Shown here in pieces: positions 17,039 through 24,870 of a stretch of DNA of 64,000 nucleotides. Below the pieces are notes generated by a model that ran no database searches, had not been told where the DNA came from, and saw nothing but the letters and a program-made list of their open reading frames with translations. Numbering within the stretch: the first letter of the stretch is position 1; each line of letters opens with the position of its first letter. This stretch comes from Bordetella genomosp. 5 (GTDB taxonomy: Bacteria > Pseudomonadota > Gammaproteobacteria > Burkholderiales > Burkholderiaceae_B). The DNA lies in NCBI RefSeq assembly GCF_002261475.1, contig NZ_NEVN01000009.1, forward strand, positions 124,001 to 188,000, in the 5' to 3' direction. The position numbers and the translations under genes were made by a program.

Positions 17039-18429
17039 CGGCCAGCGCGCACGAGATCGCCCACCGCGTGGCGCGCGGTGAGACCACCGCGCGGGCCGTG
17101 CTCGACGCCACCCTGGCGCGTATCCGCGATAGGGATCCGGGCATCAACAGCTTCGTCACGCTGACCGAGAGCCGCGCCCGCGCCGAGGCCCGGGCGATCG
17201 ACGCGGCGCGCGCGGCCGGCACGCCGCTGCCGCCGCTGGCGGGCGTGCCGTTCGCCGTGAAAAACCTGTTCGACGTGGCGGGGCTGCCCACGCTGGCCGG
17301 CGGCAAGGTCAATGCCGATGCCCCGCCTGCCACGGCGGACGCCCCGCTGGTGGCGCGCCTGCGCGCGGCGGGCGCGGTGCTGGTCGGCACGCTCAACATG
17401 GATGAGCACGCCTACGGCTTCACCACCGAAAACACGCACTACGGCGCCACGCGCAATCCGCACGACCCGTCCCGCATCGCGGGCGGCTCGTCGGGCGGCA
17501 GCGCGGCCGCGGTGGCGGCAGGACTGGTGCCGATCACGCTGGGTTCGGACACCAACGGGTCGATCCGCGTGCCGGCCTCGCTGTGCGGCATCTTCGGCCT
17601 GAAGCCGACGTTCGGTCGCCTGCCGCGCAACCGGACCTTTCCGTTCGTGCACAGCCTGGATCATCTGGGGCCGTTCGCCGCCAACGTGGCCGACCTGGCG
17701 CTGGCCTACGATCTGATGCAAGGCCCGGACCCGCAAGACCCGGCCTGCGCCCCACGGGCCGCCGAGCCCGTGCGCGAGCAGGCCGACACGGCGGCCGGGC
17801 TGCGGGTGGCCGTGCTGGGCGGCTACTTCCACGATCACGCGGGCGAGCAGGCGCGCCGCAGCGTCGCGCTGGCGGCCGACGCGCTGCGCGCCAGCGCGGT
17901 CGTCGAATTGCCCGGCGCCGCCCAGGCCCGCGCCGCGGCCTTCATCATCACCGCCGCCGAGGGTGGCGCGCTGCATCGCCAGCGCCTGACCACGCATTAC
18001 GCCCACTACGAGCCGCATTCGCGCGCGCGGCTGGTGGCGGGCAGCCTCGTGCCGGCCACCTGGGTGGTGCAGGCGCAGCGGGTGCGCCGTCGGTTCCTGG
18101 CACAGGCGCTTGCCCTCTTCGAACACTACGACGTGCTGATCGCGCCGGCCACGCCGGTGCCCGCGCCCGTCATCGGCACCGAAATCCTGACACTCAACGG
18201 CCGCGAGCTGCCGGCCCGCGCGAGCATGGGCCTGCTCACGCAACCCATCTCGTGTATCGGTCTGCCGGTGGCGGTCGCACCGCTCTGGCAGGGCCGGGAC
18301 GACGACCGGCACCTGCCGCTGGGCGTGCAGCTGATCGCCGCACCCTGGCGCGAACACCATAGTCTGGCCGCGGCGCACGCGCTCGAGCAGGCCGGTCTGG
18401 CGCATGCCCGCGCCGTGTCGACGGACTGA
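17035..18429 (+). CDS. AtzE/HpxY-like amidohydrolase (amidase signature family)
   Basis: 464 residues. The Ser-cisSer-Lys triad is clear: Lys76 in FAVKNLFD, Ser152 in GGSSGGS and Ser176 in GSDTNGSIR, with the typical 24-residue spacing between the serines. Relatives hydrolyse 1-carboxybiuret (AtzE) or act in oxalurate breakdown (HpxY). The adjoining AtzG-like subunit, the importer and the nearby HpxZ/AtzH-type gene suggest uptake and deamidation of a ureido or oxalurate-like compound. The exact substrate is not determined by the sequence. GatA and a generic amidase are less likely, given the partner gene. Confidence 0.88.
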   Translation: MTASAHEIAHRVARGETTARAVLDATLARIRDRDPGINSFVTLTESRARAEARAIDAARAAGTPLPPLAGVPFAVKNLFDVAGLPTLAGGKVNADAPPATADAPLVARLRAAGAVLVGTLNMDEHAYGFTTENTHYGATRNPHDPSRIAGGSSGGSAAAVAAGLVPITLGSDTNGSIRVPASLCGIFGLKPTFGRLPRNRTFPFVHSLDHLGPFAANVADLALAYDLMQGPDPQDPACAPRAAEPVREQADTAAGLRVAVLGGYFHDHAGEQARRSVALAADALRASAVVELPGAAQARAAAFIITAAEGGALHRQRLTTHYAHYEPHSRARLVAGSLVPATWVVQAQRVRRRFLAQALALFEHYDVLIAPATPVPAPVIGTEILTLNGRELPARASMGLLTQPISCIGLPVAVAPLWQGRDDDRHLPLGVQLIAAPWREHHSLAAAHALEQAGLAHARAVSTD

Positions 18430-18439
18430 GGATTGCGCC

Positions 18440-19165
18440 ATGGACCGGCTCTCCCCCGCCCCCGACTCGCCGCCGCGTTCGCGCGCCGACTCCGTCTACG
18501 AAGCCGTCAAGCAGGACATCCTGGATTACCGGCTCGCACCCGGAGACCGCTTCACCGAGACCGAGGTCGCGGAACGCCTGCAGGTCAGCCGCACGCCGGT
18601 GCGCGAGGCCTTGTTTCGCCTCGAACGCGAGGGCTACCTCGAGGTGCGGCATCGCAACGGCTGGCTGGTGCGACCGCTCGACTTCAACACGCTGGATCAT
18701 TTCTATGATCTGCGGCTGGTACTGGAGCAGACGGCGGTGCGCCGCCTCTGCGCCCGCGAGCCAGCACGCACCGCCGATGGCCGCAACCCGCTATCGGCGC
18801 TGACGGCGATCTGGCTGGCGCCGGTCGCGGAACGCATCGACGACGGCGAACAGGTGGCGCGTCTGGACGAGAGCTTTCATATCGATCTCGTGGCCGCCGC
18901 CGGCAACCCCGAGATGGCCCGCGTGCATCGCGCCGCGACCGAACGCATCCGCATCGTGCGCCGGCTCGACTTCACCCAGACCGACCGCATCGCCAAGACC
19001 TATGACGAGCACGGGATGATTCTGCGCGCCATCCATGCGCGCGACGCCGCCCAGGCGTGCGCGCTGCTGCGCGCCCATATCGAGGCCAGTCAGGCGGAGG
19101 TGCGCAAGATCACGCTGCACCGGCTGTACTCGGCGCGGCGGGTGGCCGCCACGCCGGTTTCATGA
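18440..19165 (+). CDS. GntR-family (FCD domain) transcriptional regulator
   Basis: 241 residues from the ATG at 18440. The winged helix-turn-helix (about 15-80) contains FTETEVAERLQVSRTPVREALFRLEREGYL, a textbook GntR signature, followed by an all-helical FCD domain with DESFHIDLVAAAGN and a conserved RAHIEAS helix. It lies 10 bp after the amidase gene, so it is probably in the same operon and controls it. A candidate operator (TGTATACA core) lies before the first gene of the operon. Klebsiella hpx clusters also carry a GntR regulator. Confidence 0.93.
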   Translation: MDRLSPAPDSPPRSRADSVYEAVKQDILDYRLAPGDRFTETEVAERLQVSRTPVREALFRLEREGYLEVRHRNGWLVRPLDFNTLDHFYDLRLVLEQTAVRRLCAREPARTADGRNPLSALTAIWLAPVAERIDDGEQVARLDESFHIDLVAAAGNPEMARVHRAATERIRIVRRLDFTQTDRIAKTYDEHGMILRAIHARDAAQACALLRAHIEASQAEVRKITLHRLYSARRVAATPVS

Positions 19166-19170
19166 AGGAT

Positions 19171-19752
19171 TCAACCGCGCAGCGCGCGCACGCGGCGCGA
19201 CCCGCCCTGGCCCGGATGCAGCCAGAAGTGCAGCAGGCGCGTGATGACGGGGATGCACACGAACGAAAGGATCGGCGTCATGCTGGCCGTCGTGACGAGC
19301 ACGCGCCAGAACAGCGGCATGGCGCTCAGTTGTTCGTTGAGCAGGAAGGAAAACAGCAGCAGCATCGGGAAGTAGGCGATCCAGATGCTGATCGCCTGCT
19401 TCCAGCGCGGCGGCGCGCTCTTTTGCGGACCGAACCAGCTGTCCATGCCGCTGACGCGATGCACATGGCTGTGGCGGACCAGTTTGGCGCCGCGCTCGAG
19501 CCACATGCGGCGCGGCAGGGACTTCTCCCACCGATTCAGGCTGTCTTCGTCGGTGAATCGCAGCACGATCTGGTATTGATCGCCTCCCTCGGGCGGCTGC
19601 AATACCCCCGAGCCCAGAAAGCCCGGAAAACCCGCCGCCAGGATTTCTCCCTGTCGCATCCACGCCAGAAAATCGCCATAGTTCTCGGGGGCGATCCTGC
19701 GCGTGACGAGCATGGTGACGGGGGCGGGTACGGACATTACGGCGGCGGACAT
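19171..19752 (-). CDS. Antibiotic-biosynthesis-monooxygenase-domain membrane protein
   Basis: 193 residues from the ATG at 19752. The first 95 residues form an ABM-like dimeric alpha-beta barrel (VTMLVTRRIAPENYGDFLAW, QIVLRFTDEDSLNRW). The C-terminal half has two clear membrane helices (AISIWIAYFPMLLLFSFLL and a second near 150-170). Such ABM-plus-two-helix proteins are common and uncharacterised. It converges with the GntR gene 5 bp away and is divergent from the HpxZ/AtzH-like gene. Confidence 0.85.
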   Translation of the reverse strand: MSAAVMSVPAPVTMLVTRRIAPENYGDFLAWMRQGEILAAGFPGFLGSGVLQPPEGGDQYQIVLRFTDEDSLNRWEKSLPRRMWLERGAKLVRHSHVHRVSGMDSWFGPQKSAPPRWKQAISIWIAYFPMLLLFSFLLNEQLSAMPLFWRVLVTTASMTPILSFVCIPVITRLLHFWLHPGQGGSRRVRALRG

Positions 19753-19903
19753 AGGGCGACTCCTGTGCAACGGGGCGGGCCTGCGGGGCAAATCAGGCTC
19801 CGTACTTACCCTAGCAAACCGCATGCCAACTTTGCAGCGCAGCATTTCCCTGGCCAGACACGTACGCTCGTAGCCACGCTCATTTATTTTGCACCGCAAC
19901 AAA

Positions 19904-19946
19904 CACCATCTTGGTGATTACCCTAGTCTCCCGCACCATCCTGGTG
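19904..19946. promoter_or_regulatory. Two identical-phase dyads CACCATCNTGGTG, 30 bp apart
   Basis: CACCATCTTGGTG (19904-19916) and CACCATCCTGGTG (19934-19946) are each symmetric, and their starts are exactly 30 bp apart, about three helical turns. They sit 20-62 bp upstream of the HpxZ/AtzH-like gene and about 150 bp upstream of the divergent ABM gene. A dimeric regulator binding both sites cooperatively would fit. Confidence 0.5.
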
Positions 19947-19965
19947 CCTACCGATCGAGCCCGTC

Positions 19966-20349
19966 ATGCCCACGCCCGCCATCAACCAACCAGACATCCA
20001 AGCCGAAGTCAGCGCGCAGTTCGCCCGCTACGAGCAGGCCCTCGTGACCAACGATGTGGCCGTACTCGACGAACTGTTCTGGAATAGCCCGCACACCCTG
20101 CGCTACGGCGCGACCGAGAATCTGTATGGCTACGACGAGATCCAGGCGTTCCGGGCCCAGCGCCCGTCGCAGGGGCTCGCCCGCACGGTCAGCCGCAGCG
20201 TGGTCACGACATACGGCAACGACTTCGCCACCACGCACATCGAATTCACGCGCGAAGGCTCGACCCGGACAGGCCGCCAGAGCCAGACCTGGATGCGCAC
20301 GAGCGAGGGCTGGCGCGTCGTCGCTGCCCATGTGAGTCTGATGGCGTGA
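19966..20349 (+). CDS. HpxZ/AtzH-like protein (DUF3225, SnoaL/NTF2 fold)
   Basis: 127 residues. The fold reads as a small cone-shaped NTF2-like protein: [20 protein letters not shown], then [21 protein letters not shown], then strands ending [19 protein letters not shown]. This matches HpxZ in oxalurate degradation and AtzH, reported as a decarboxylating amidohydrolase in cyanuric acid breakdown. It is transcribed separately from the amidase operon, but its closeness supports a shared pathway. Confidence 0.82.
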   Translation: MPTPAINQPDIQAEVSAQFARYEQALVTNDVAVLDELFWNSPHTLRYGATENLYGYDEIQAFRAQRPSQGLARTVSRSVVTTYGNDFATTHIEFTREGSTRTGRQSQTWMRTSEGWRVVAAHVSLMA

Positions 20350-20425
20350 GTGCCCGGGCGCGCTTCATTGAGTGAGGCCCGCGCCCCGTCTACACTGGCT
20401 TTTTACCCTCATCCGGAGCCGCTCC

Positions 20426-20980
20426 ATGAGTACCGTCAAGATCGCTGTTTTCGTCGGCAGCCTGCGTGCCGCCTCGTTCAATCTGCAACTGGCCCGCGCG
20501 CTCGAAAAGCTGGTGCCCGCCCATGTGAAGTTCGATTACGTCAGCCTGGGCGACATCCCGCTGTTCAATCAGGACATCGAAGACGACATGCCCGCCCCCG
20601 CCGCCAAGATGAAGCAGCAGATCGTGGACGCGCAGGCCGTGCTGTTCGTCACGCCCGAGCACAACCGTTCGATTCCGGCCGCGCTCAAGAATGCGATCGA
20701 CTGGGGCACCCGCCCGTGGGGCAAGAATGTCTGGGCCGGCAAGACCGGCGGTTTGCTGGGCACCTCGCCGTCGGCCGCCGGCACCGGCATGGCCCAGCAG
20801 CATCTGCGCAACGTGCTGGCCGCGGAGGGCGTGAACCTGCTGACCACGCCCGAAGTGTTCATGCAATGGAAGGAAGGCCAGATCGACGCCGACGGCAACA
20901 TCACCAACGACGGCACCCGCAAGTTCCTGCAGGGCTGGGTCGACAACTACATCGCCTGGATCGAACGCCTGGCGAAGTGA
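20426..20980 (+). CDS. NADPH-dependent FMN reductase (flavodoxin-like)
   Basis: 184 residues from the ATG at 20426. The FMN-binding signature VGSLRAASFN (residues 10-19) and the second loop TPEHNRSIPAALKNAIDW (about 76-93) are those of chromate reductase/NQR-type quinone reductases (ChrR/YieF family). The GGLLGTSPSAAGT segment completes the flavin site. It is a soluble cytosolic enzyme reducing quinones or other acceptors with NAD(P)H. It appears to be a single-gene unit, bordered downstream by the repeat block. Confidence 0.92.
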   Translation: MSTVKIAVFVGSLRAASFNLQLARALEKLVPAHVKFDYVSLGDIPLFNQDIEDDMPAPAAKMKQQIVDAQAVLFVTPEHNRSIPAALKNAIDWGTRPWGKNVWAGKTGGLLGTSPSAAGTGMAQQHLRNVLAAEGVNLLTTPEVFMQWKEGQIDADGNITNDGTRKFLQGWVDNYIAWIERLAK

Positions 20981-21015
20981 CGGGCCCCGTCAGTCGGGTG
21001 GCCCCCGGGCCGGGG

Positions 21016-21085
21016 CACCCGGTCAGGGACACCCGGTCAGAGACACCCGGCCAAGGGCGCCCGGCCAAGGGCGCCCCTCGCCGGG
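21016..21085. repeat. 14-bp tandem repeat, four units plus a partial
   Basis: Units begin at 21016, 21030, 21044 and 21058, with consensus CACCCGG(T/C)CA(G/A)(G/A)G(A/G); a decayed fifth follows at 21072. The two left units and two right units form subfamilies, suggesting stepwise duplication. Confidence 0.85.
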
Positions 21086-21153
21086 TGCCCCCGCCTCCAA
21101 GCGCCGCTCCCCTGTATCACCGCCGCGCCGAAGGCGCGGCCAGCCTTCCGGGG

Positions 21154-21810
21154 TTATCCCCGCCAAATGTGGAAAACGTTGAGGACAGCCTGAGGGCAGC
21201 TCCGAATTCCACTTTGGAATCATGCACTTGCGAGCGCCGGGCAATGATTGCTCAATGCCGTCCCGCTGTCATCGATTTGTCCCCAGCCTGTGTGGACAAA
21301 GCCGGGAACACCTGACTAACAAGCCGGAAAAAGAGTGTCGAATCAGCGGCTTGGCGCGTGCGCTCAAGAATTGAGCAGCGCCGGGAAGCTTGGCTACGCA
21401 GGCGGGCGCACGGCCGCGCACCCCAGCCGCCCACACTTATCCCCGCCCGATGTGGAAAAGCTGAGGATGACTGGCGGCACAACTCCGAAATAAGCTGTGC
21501 AATCAAGGAGTTCTGAGCGCTGGTCACAGATTGCCCATTCGCACCACCGGCGCCCGCGTCGCGCGACGCCCGCGTGGGCCTGGGAATTATCCCCGCCGAA
21601 TGTGGACAAACTGTTGAACAGGCTGCTGACAAGCCAGAAATTGCTTGTCATCTCAATGACTTGGAGCGGGCGGTCAAACATTGACCACCCATCTCTCGGG
21701 GCGTTATCCACGCCGAATGTGGACAACCCACTGAACAGTCGCCTGACAAGCCGAAATTCCGGCTTAAGATCAGGGACTTGCGCGGGGTGCGCAAGCTTTG
21801 CGCACCCGCA
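21154..21810. repeat. Five copies of a phased ~105-bp repeat with a 23-bp palindromic core
   Basis: Copies start at 21154, 21277, 21437, 21587 and 21704. Each begins with a 23-bp inverted-repeat core of form TTATCCCC-N6-TGTGGAMAA (copy 2 has TTGTCCCC). A conserved (A/G)ATCA sits at offset 64 in four copies and CTT or GTT at offset 72-74 in all. A small hairpin is centred at exactly offset 92 in copies 1, 2, 4 and 5; copy 3 has a weak one in register. No indels are needed to align the copies. The hairpin arms differ in sequence but keep pairing. The arms of the core resemble DnaA boxes (TTATNCACA). Linkers between copies vary from about 12 to 57 bp. Confidence 0.85.
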
Positions 21811-21834
21811 CCGGACCGAACGGGACGTCCGTGA

Positions 21835-22047
21835 TCAGTCGTCCTCTTCGAGGCGCATGCCGACCTTGAGGCCGACCTGCCAGTGGGCGATCTTGCCGTC
21901 CTTGATGTGACCACGCACCTCGGTCACTTCGAACCAGTCCAGATTGCGCAGGGTGGACGAGGCGCGTTCGATGGCGCGTTCGATGGCGTCGTCGCTCGAC
22001 ACGGCGGACGAACCGACCAATTCGATCTGTTTATACACATGACTCAT
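21835..22047 (-). CDS. Dodecin (flavin-binding)
   Basis: 70 residues from the ATG at 22047, which has a strong AGGAGGTG ribosome site. The sequence MSHVYKQIELVGSS, then DDAIERAIERASSTLRNLDWFEV and GHIKDGKIAHWQVGLKVGMRLE is a complete dodecin with the conserved Trp in LDWFEV that stacks on flavins. Dodecins assemble into 12-mers storing or sequestering FMN, riboflavin or CoA. It is a single gene next to the repeat block. Confidence 0.95.
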   Translation of the reverse strand: MSHVYKQIELVGSSAVSSDDAIERAIERASSTLRNLDWFEVTEVRGHIKDGKIAHWQVGLKVGMRLEEDD

Positions 22048-22184
22048 GGCGCACCTCCTGAGAGATCCGGGACATCGACCCTGCCACGGCATGCGGCAAG
22101 GCAGCCCTCGATTTCATTGAATCATGCATGCCGCGCCGCGGCCACCCACCTGGGACGGCGCCTTGTTACCGCATCCTTCGGCGT

Positions 22185-23105
22185 TCAGGACACGTCGGGT
22201 ACGCCGTAATGCGCGAAGCGCGCCTGCAGAAAGTCGCGCAGCCTGCGTACGGCCGGCGACAGGCTGGCCCGGTGCACGCACAACAGATACACCGGGGTGG
22301 ACTCCGTCACATAATCGGGCAGCAGCGGCAACAGCCTGCCCGCGGCGAGATCGGCGGCCACGTCGAAGCCCGATTTGTAGGCAATCCCCGCGCCCTGCAC
22401 CGCCCAGCGCCGCACCATGTCGCCGTCGTCGCCCGCGCGATCGCCGTTCACGGCCACCGTGGTCGAACGGCCCTCCTCCGACACGAACGTCCAGCGATCG
22501 TGCACCGCGTCGCCCAGCATGAAGGTCAGACAGTTGTGGGCGCGCAGGTCCTGCGGCGTGGCCGGCGCGCCATGCCGGGCGATGTAAGCCGGCGCCGCGC
22601 ACAGCACCCGGCGGTTATGCGGCGCCAGCGGCAGCGCCACCATGTTGGAGTCGTCGGGCGTGCCATAACGGATCGCCAGATCGACCGGCTGACGATAGAG
22701 ATCGGCGAGCCGGTCGCTGATGAAGACGCGCAGCCGCACCTTGGGATGCTCGCTCTGGAACGCATCGAGCCAGGGCAGCAGCACGTGCCGCCCCAGATCG
22801 GACGGCATCGACAGCGACAGCGTGCCGGCGACGCCGTCGTGCTCCTGCTCGACCGCCTGCCGTCCGCGCTGCAGCGCCGCGAGTGCCTGCCGCACATGCT
22901 CGCAATAGCGCTCGCCGTCGGCCGTCAGCCGCAGGCTGCGGGTGGAGCGCGCGAAGAGCCGCACGCCCAGCGCCTGTTCCAGACGCTTGATGGCGGCGCT
23001 GGCCACCGCGGGCGTCAGGTCCAGGTCGCGCGCCGCCTGCGAAAAGCTGCCTGCGTCCGCCGCGGCCACGAGGAGCCTGAGATCCTCCAGTCTTTCTGCG
23101 GTCAT
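22185..23105 (-). CDS. LysR-family transcriptional regulator
   Basis: 306 residues from the ATG at 23105 (MTAERLEDLRLL). The N-terminal helix-turn-helix contains ADAGSFSQAARDLDLTPAVASAAIKRLEQALG, and the effector domain includes ISDRLADLYRQPVDLAIRYG, typical of the CrgA/DsdC-like branch. It is divergent from a zinc-type alcohol dehydrogenase gene 98 bp away, the usual LysR target arrangement. A perfect 7-5-7 palindrome touches its start codon. Confidence 0.94.
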   Translation of the reverse strand: MTAERLEDLRLLVAAADAGSFSQAARDLDLTPAVASAAIKRLEQALGVRLFARSTRSLRLTADGERYCEHVRQALAALQRGRQAVEQEHDGVAGTLSLSMPSDLGRHVLLPWLDAFQSEHPKVRLRVFISDRLADLYRQPVDLAIRYGTPDDSNMVALPLAPHNRRVLCAAPAYIARHGAPATPQDLRAHNCLTFMLGDAVHDRWTFVSEEGRSTTVAVNGDRAGDDGDMVRRWAVQGAGIAYKSGFDVAADLAAGRLLPLLPDYVTESTPVYLLCVHRASLSPAVRRLRDFLQARFAHYGVPDVS

Positions 23106-23124
23106 TTTCAAATTCCCTTTGAAA
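23106..23124. promoter_or_regulatory. Perfect 7-5-7 palindrome, candidate LysR operator
   Basis: TTTCAAA-TTCCC-TTTGAAA abuts the LysR start codon in the divergent promoter shared with the dehydrogenase gene. Its T-N11-A symmetry is the standard LysR recognition pattern. Confidence 0.6.
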
Positions 23125-23203
23125 CTGACTGCGATGCTAGCCCCTTTTTCAATCCATCGGCACAGGCGATGATGGCCCATCGCTCCTAATTGAGACCTTT
23201 GCC

Positions 23204-24223
23204 ATGAAAGCCATTGCCTACACCCGCAACCTCCCCGCCGACGACCCGCAAAGCCTGCAGGACATCGAACTGCCGACGCCCACCCCGGGCCCGCGCGACC
23301 TGCTCGTGCGCGTCGAGGCCATTTCGGTCAACCCGGTCGACGTCAAGATCCGCGCCAATCGTCAGCCCAAGGAAGGCCGTCCCGAAGTGCTGGGCTGGGA
23401 CGCGGCCGGCGTGGTCGAGGCCGTCGGCGCGCAGGTCAGCCTGTTCAAGCCGGGCGACCGGGTCTGGTATGCGGGCGCGCTCGACCGGCCGGGCGCCAAC
23501 AGCGAACAGCACGTGGTCGACGAGCGCATCGTCGGCGCCATGCCGGCGTCGCTGTCGTTCGCGCAGGCCGCCGCCCTGCCGCTCACGGCCATCACCGCCT
23601 GGGAATTGCTGTTCGACCGTCTACGCGTGCTGGACAATCGCGGCCCCAGCGGCCGGGCGCTGCTGGTGATCGGCGCCGCGGGCGGCGTGGGCTCGATTCT
23701 GGTGCAGTTGGCACGTCAGCTCACCGGCCTGACGGTGATCGGCACCGCCTCGCGGCCCGAAACGCAGGAATGGGTCCGGCAGGCCGGCGCGCACCATGTG
23801 ATCGACCACACCCGGCCGCTGGCCGATGAGCTCGCCCGCATCGGCATCCCGCAGGTCGAGTACATCGCCGGCCTCACCGCCACCGACCAGCATTTCGAGG
23901 CGATGGCGCAAGTGATCGCGCCGCAGGGCGCCATCGCGCTCATCGACGACCCCGCCGCGATCGACGTGCGCAAACTCAAAGGCAAATCCGCCGCGCTGCA
24001 CTGGGAATTCATGTTCGCGCGTTCGATGCACAAGACCGCCGACATGCAGGCGCAGCACGACCTGCTCACCCAGGTCTCGCGCCTGATCGACGCCGGGCTG
24101 TTGCGCACTACCCTGGGCGAGCACTACGGCAAGATCAACGCGGCCAACCTGCGCCGCGCGCATGCCTTCATCGAGAGCGGCCGCGCCCGCGGCAAGATCG
24201 TGCTCGAGGGCTTCGGCGCCTGA
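23204..24223 (+). CDS. Zinc-type alcohol dehydrogenase / quinone oxidoreductase-like protein
   Basis: 339 residues. The GroES-like N-terminal domain (SVNPVDVKIRANRQ, GWDAAGVVEAVG) and a Rossmann NADPH domain (VIGAAGGVGSILVQLARQLTG, about 153-173) define the medium-chain reductase superfamily. The zinc-binding cysteines of classical alcohol dehydrogenases are absent, so a zinc-independent enone or quinone reductase is more likely. It is probably controlled by the divergent LysR gene and ends at a strong terminator. Confidence 0.92.
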   Translation: MKAIAYTRNLPADDPQSLQDIELPTPTPGPRDLLVRVEAISVNPVDVKIRANRQPKEGRPEVLGWDAAGVVEAVGAQVSLFKPGDRVWYAGALDRPGANSEQHVVDERIVGAMPASLSFAQAAALPLTAITAWELLFDRLRVLDNRGPSGRALLVIGAAGGVGSILVQLARQLTGLTVIGTASRPETQEWVRQAGAHHVIDHTRPLADELARIGIPQVEYIAGLTATDQHFEAMAQVIAPQGAIALIDDPAAIDVRKLKGKSAALHWEFMFARSMHKTADMQAQHDLLTQVSRLIDAGLLRTTLGEHYGKINAANLRRAHAFIESGRARGKIVLEGFGA

Positions 24224-24238
24224 GTGCAAGGCCTGGAC

Positions 24239-24275
24239 AAAGCGCGCGCGGGCTCGGGCCTGCGCGCGCTTTTTC
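24239..24275 (+). terminator. Rho-independent terminator of the dehydrogenase gene
   Basis: AGCGCGCGC and its complement GCGCGCGCT form a 9-bp stem with a 12-base loop, followed by TTTTT, 17 bases after the stop codon. Confidence 0.88.
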
Positions 24276-24374
24276 TATTGGCGTGTGGCGAACGGGACGA
24301 CGGCGCGCGTCGTCGCACGAGGCGGGCCGTGGCTCTCTAATCGTGCTTATCGAGTCGTGCCTCTGGAGCCATGC

Positions 24375-24641
24375 TCAAGACGACGGCGGCTGTCTGCGAT
24401 GGAACATGCCGGCCAATATCAATGCGAGCAATGCCGGCAAGCCGAAAACGCCGGCGTGCACCGCCAACTCCTGCTGGAACCCGAAGGCCGCCACGCGCGT
24501 GGCGTAGCTGAAATGCGCCACGCAGAGCGCGAGCCAGGCCGCGATGAAGCCATAGCAGGCGACCCGCCGGTTCGAGCGTCCGAGCAGCACGAACACCCCC
24601 AGCATGGCGAAGCCCGCGATCAGTGCGATGAGTGGCGGCAT
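24375..24641 (-). CDS. Small integral membrane protein of unknown function
   Basis: 88 residues from the ATG at 24641, with GGAAG upstream. Three hydrophobic segments are visible (about 2-20, 26-45 and 55-78), linked by short Arg-containing loops (GRSNRR), with a basic C-terminus. I do not recognise the family. It lies alone between the dehydrogenase terminator and mutS, on the opposite strand. Codon use resembles the neighbours, supporting a real gene. Confidence 0.65.
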   Translation of the reverse strand: MPPLIALIAGFAMLGVFVLLGRSNRRVACYGFIAAWLALCVAHFSYATRVAAFGFQQELAVHAGVFGLPALLALILAGMFHRRQPPSS

Positions 24642-24870
24642 GGGGCACTTCCTTTTGCGGCACGGAACAGGACCAGGGTAGCGCATGCGGCGCCGGCGCG
24701 GGTGTCGTCCGTGCGGAACCTTGCGTCTACAATGACGCCCGACTCAGCGCGCATCGCACGCGCTCACGCACCGCCGGCCTGGCTCGCGGTGCGTTGCCTT
24801 TTTCGACCTCTTTGCGTGCCGCGCCCCGCCCTCCGCGCGCGGGCCGTGGCACCGATAAGTGTTATCCGAC

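Larger units (their letters stand above)
20981..21834. other. Non-coding block between FMN reductase and dodecin genes
   Basis: No convincing gene lies in these 854 bases. They hold a 14-bp tandem repeat (from 21016), a small hairpin of GGCGCGGC type near 21122-21140, and the five-copy repeat family described separately. Short open frames in this block decode the repeats and have no coding character. Confidence 0.8.

Noticed and set aside
21154-21810. Integron attC sites
   Set aside because: The size would fit, but the required GTTRRRY and RYYYAAC core sites are absent and no integrase or gene cassettes lie between copies.
21252-21910. Short open frames in both directions across the repeat block
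   Set aside because: They translate the repeat cores (recurring GVDN/VDKP-like peptides), lack ribosome sites, and the repeat conservation is at nucleotide and pairing level with a non-triplet spacing of 160 bp.
24715-24747. GGAACC followed by ACTCAG before mutS as a third ECF promoter
   Set aside because: The spacing is 21 instead of 17 bases and mutS is a housekeeping gene; treated as a chance match.
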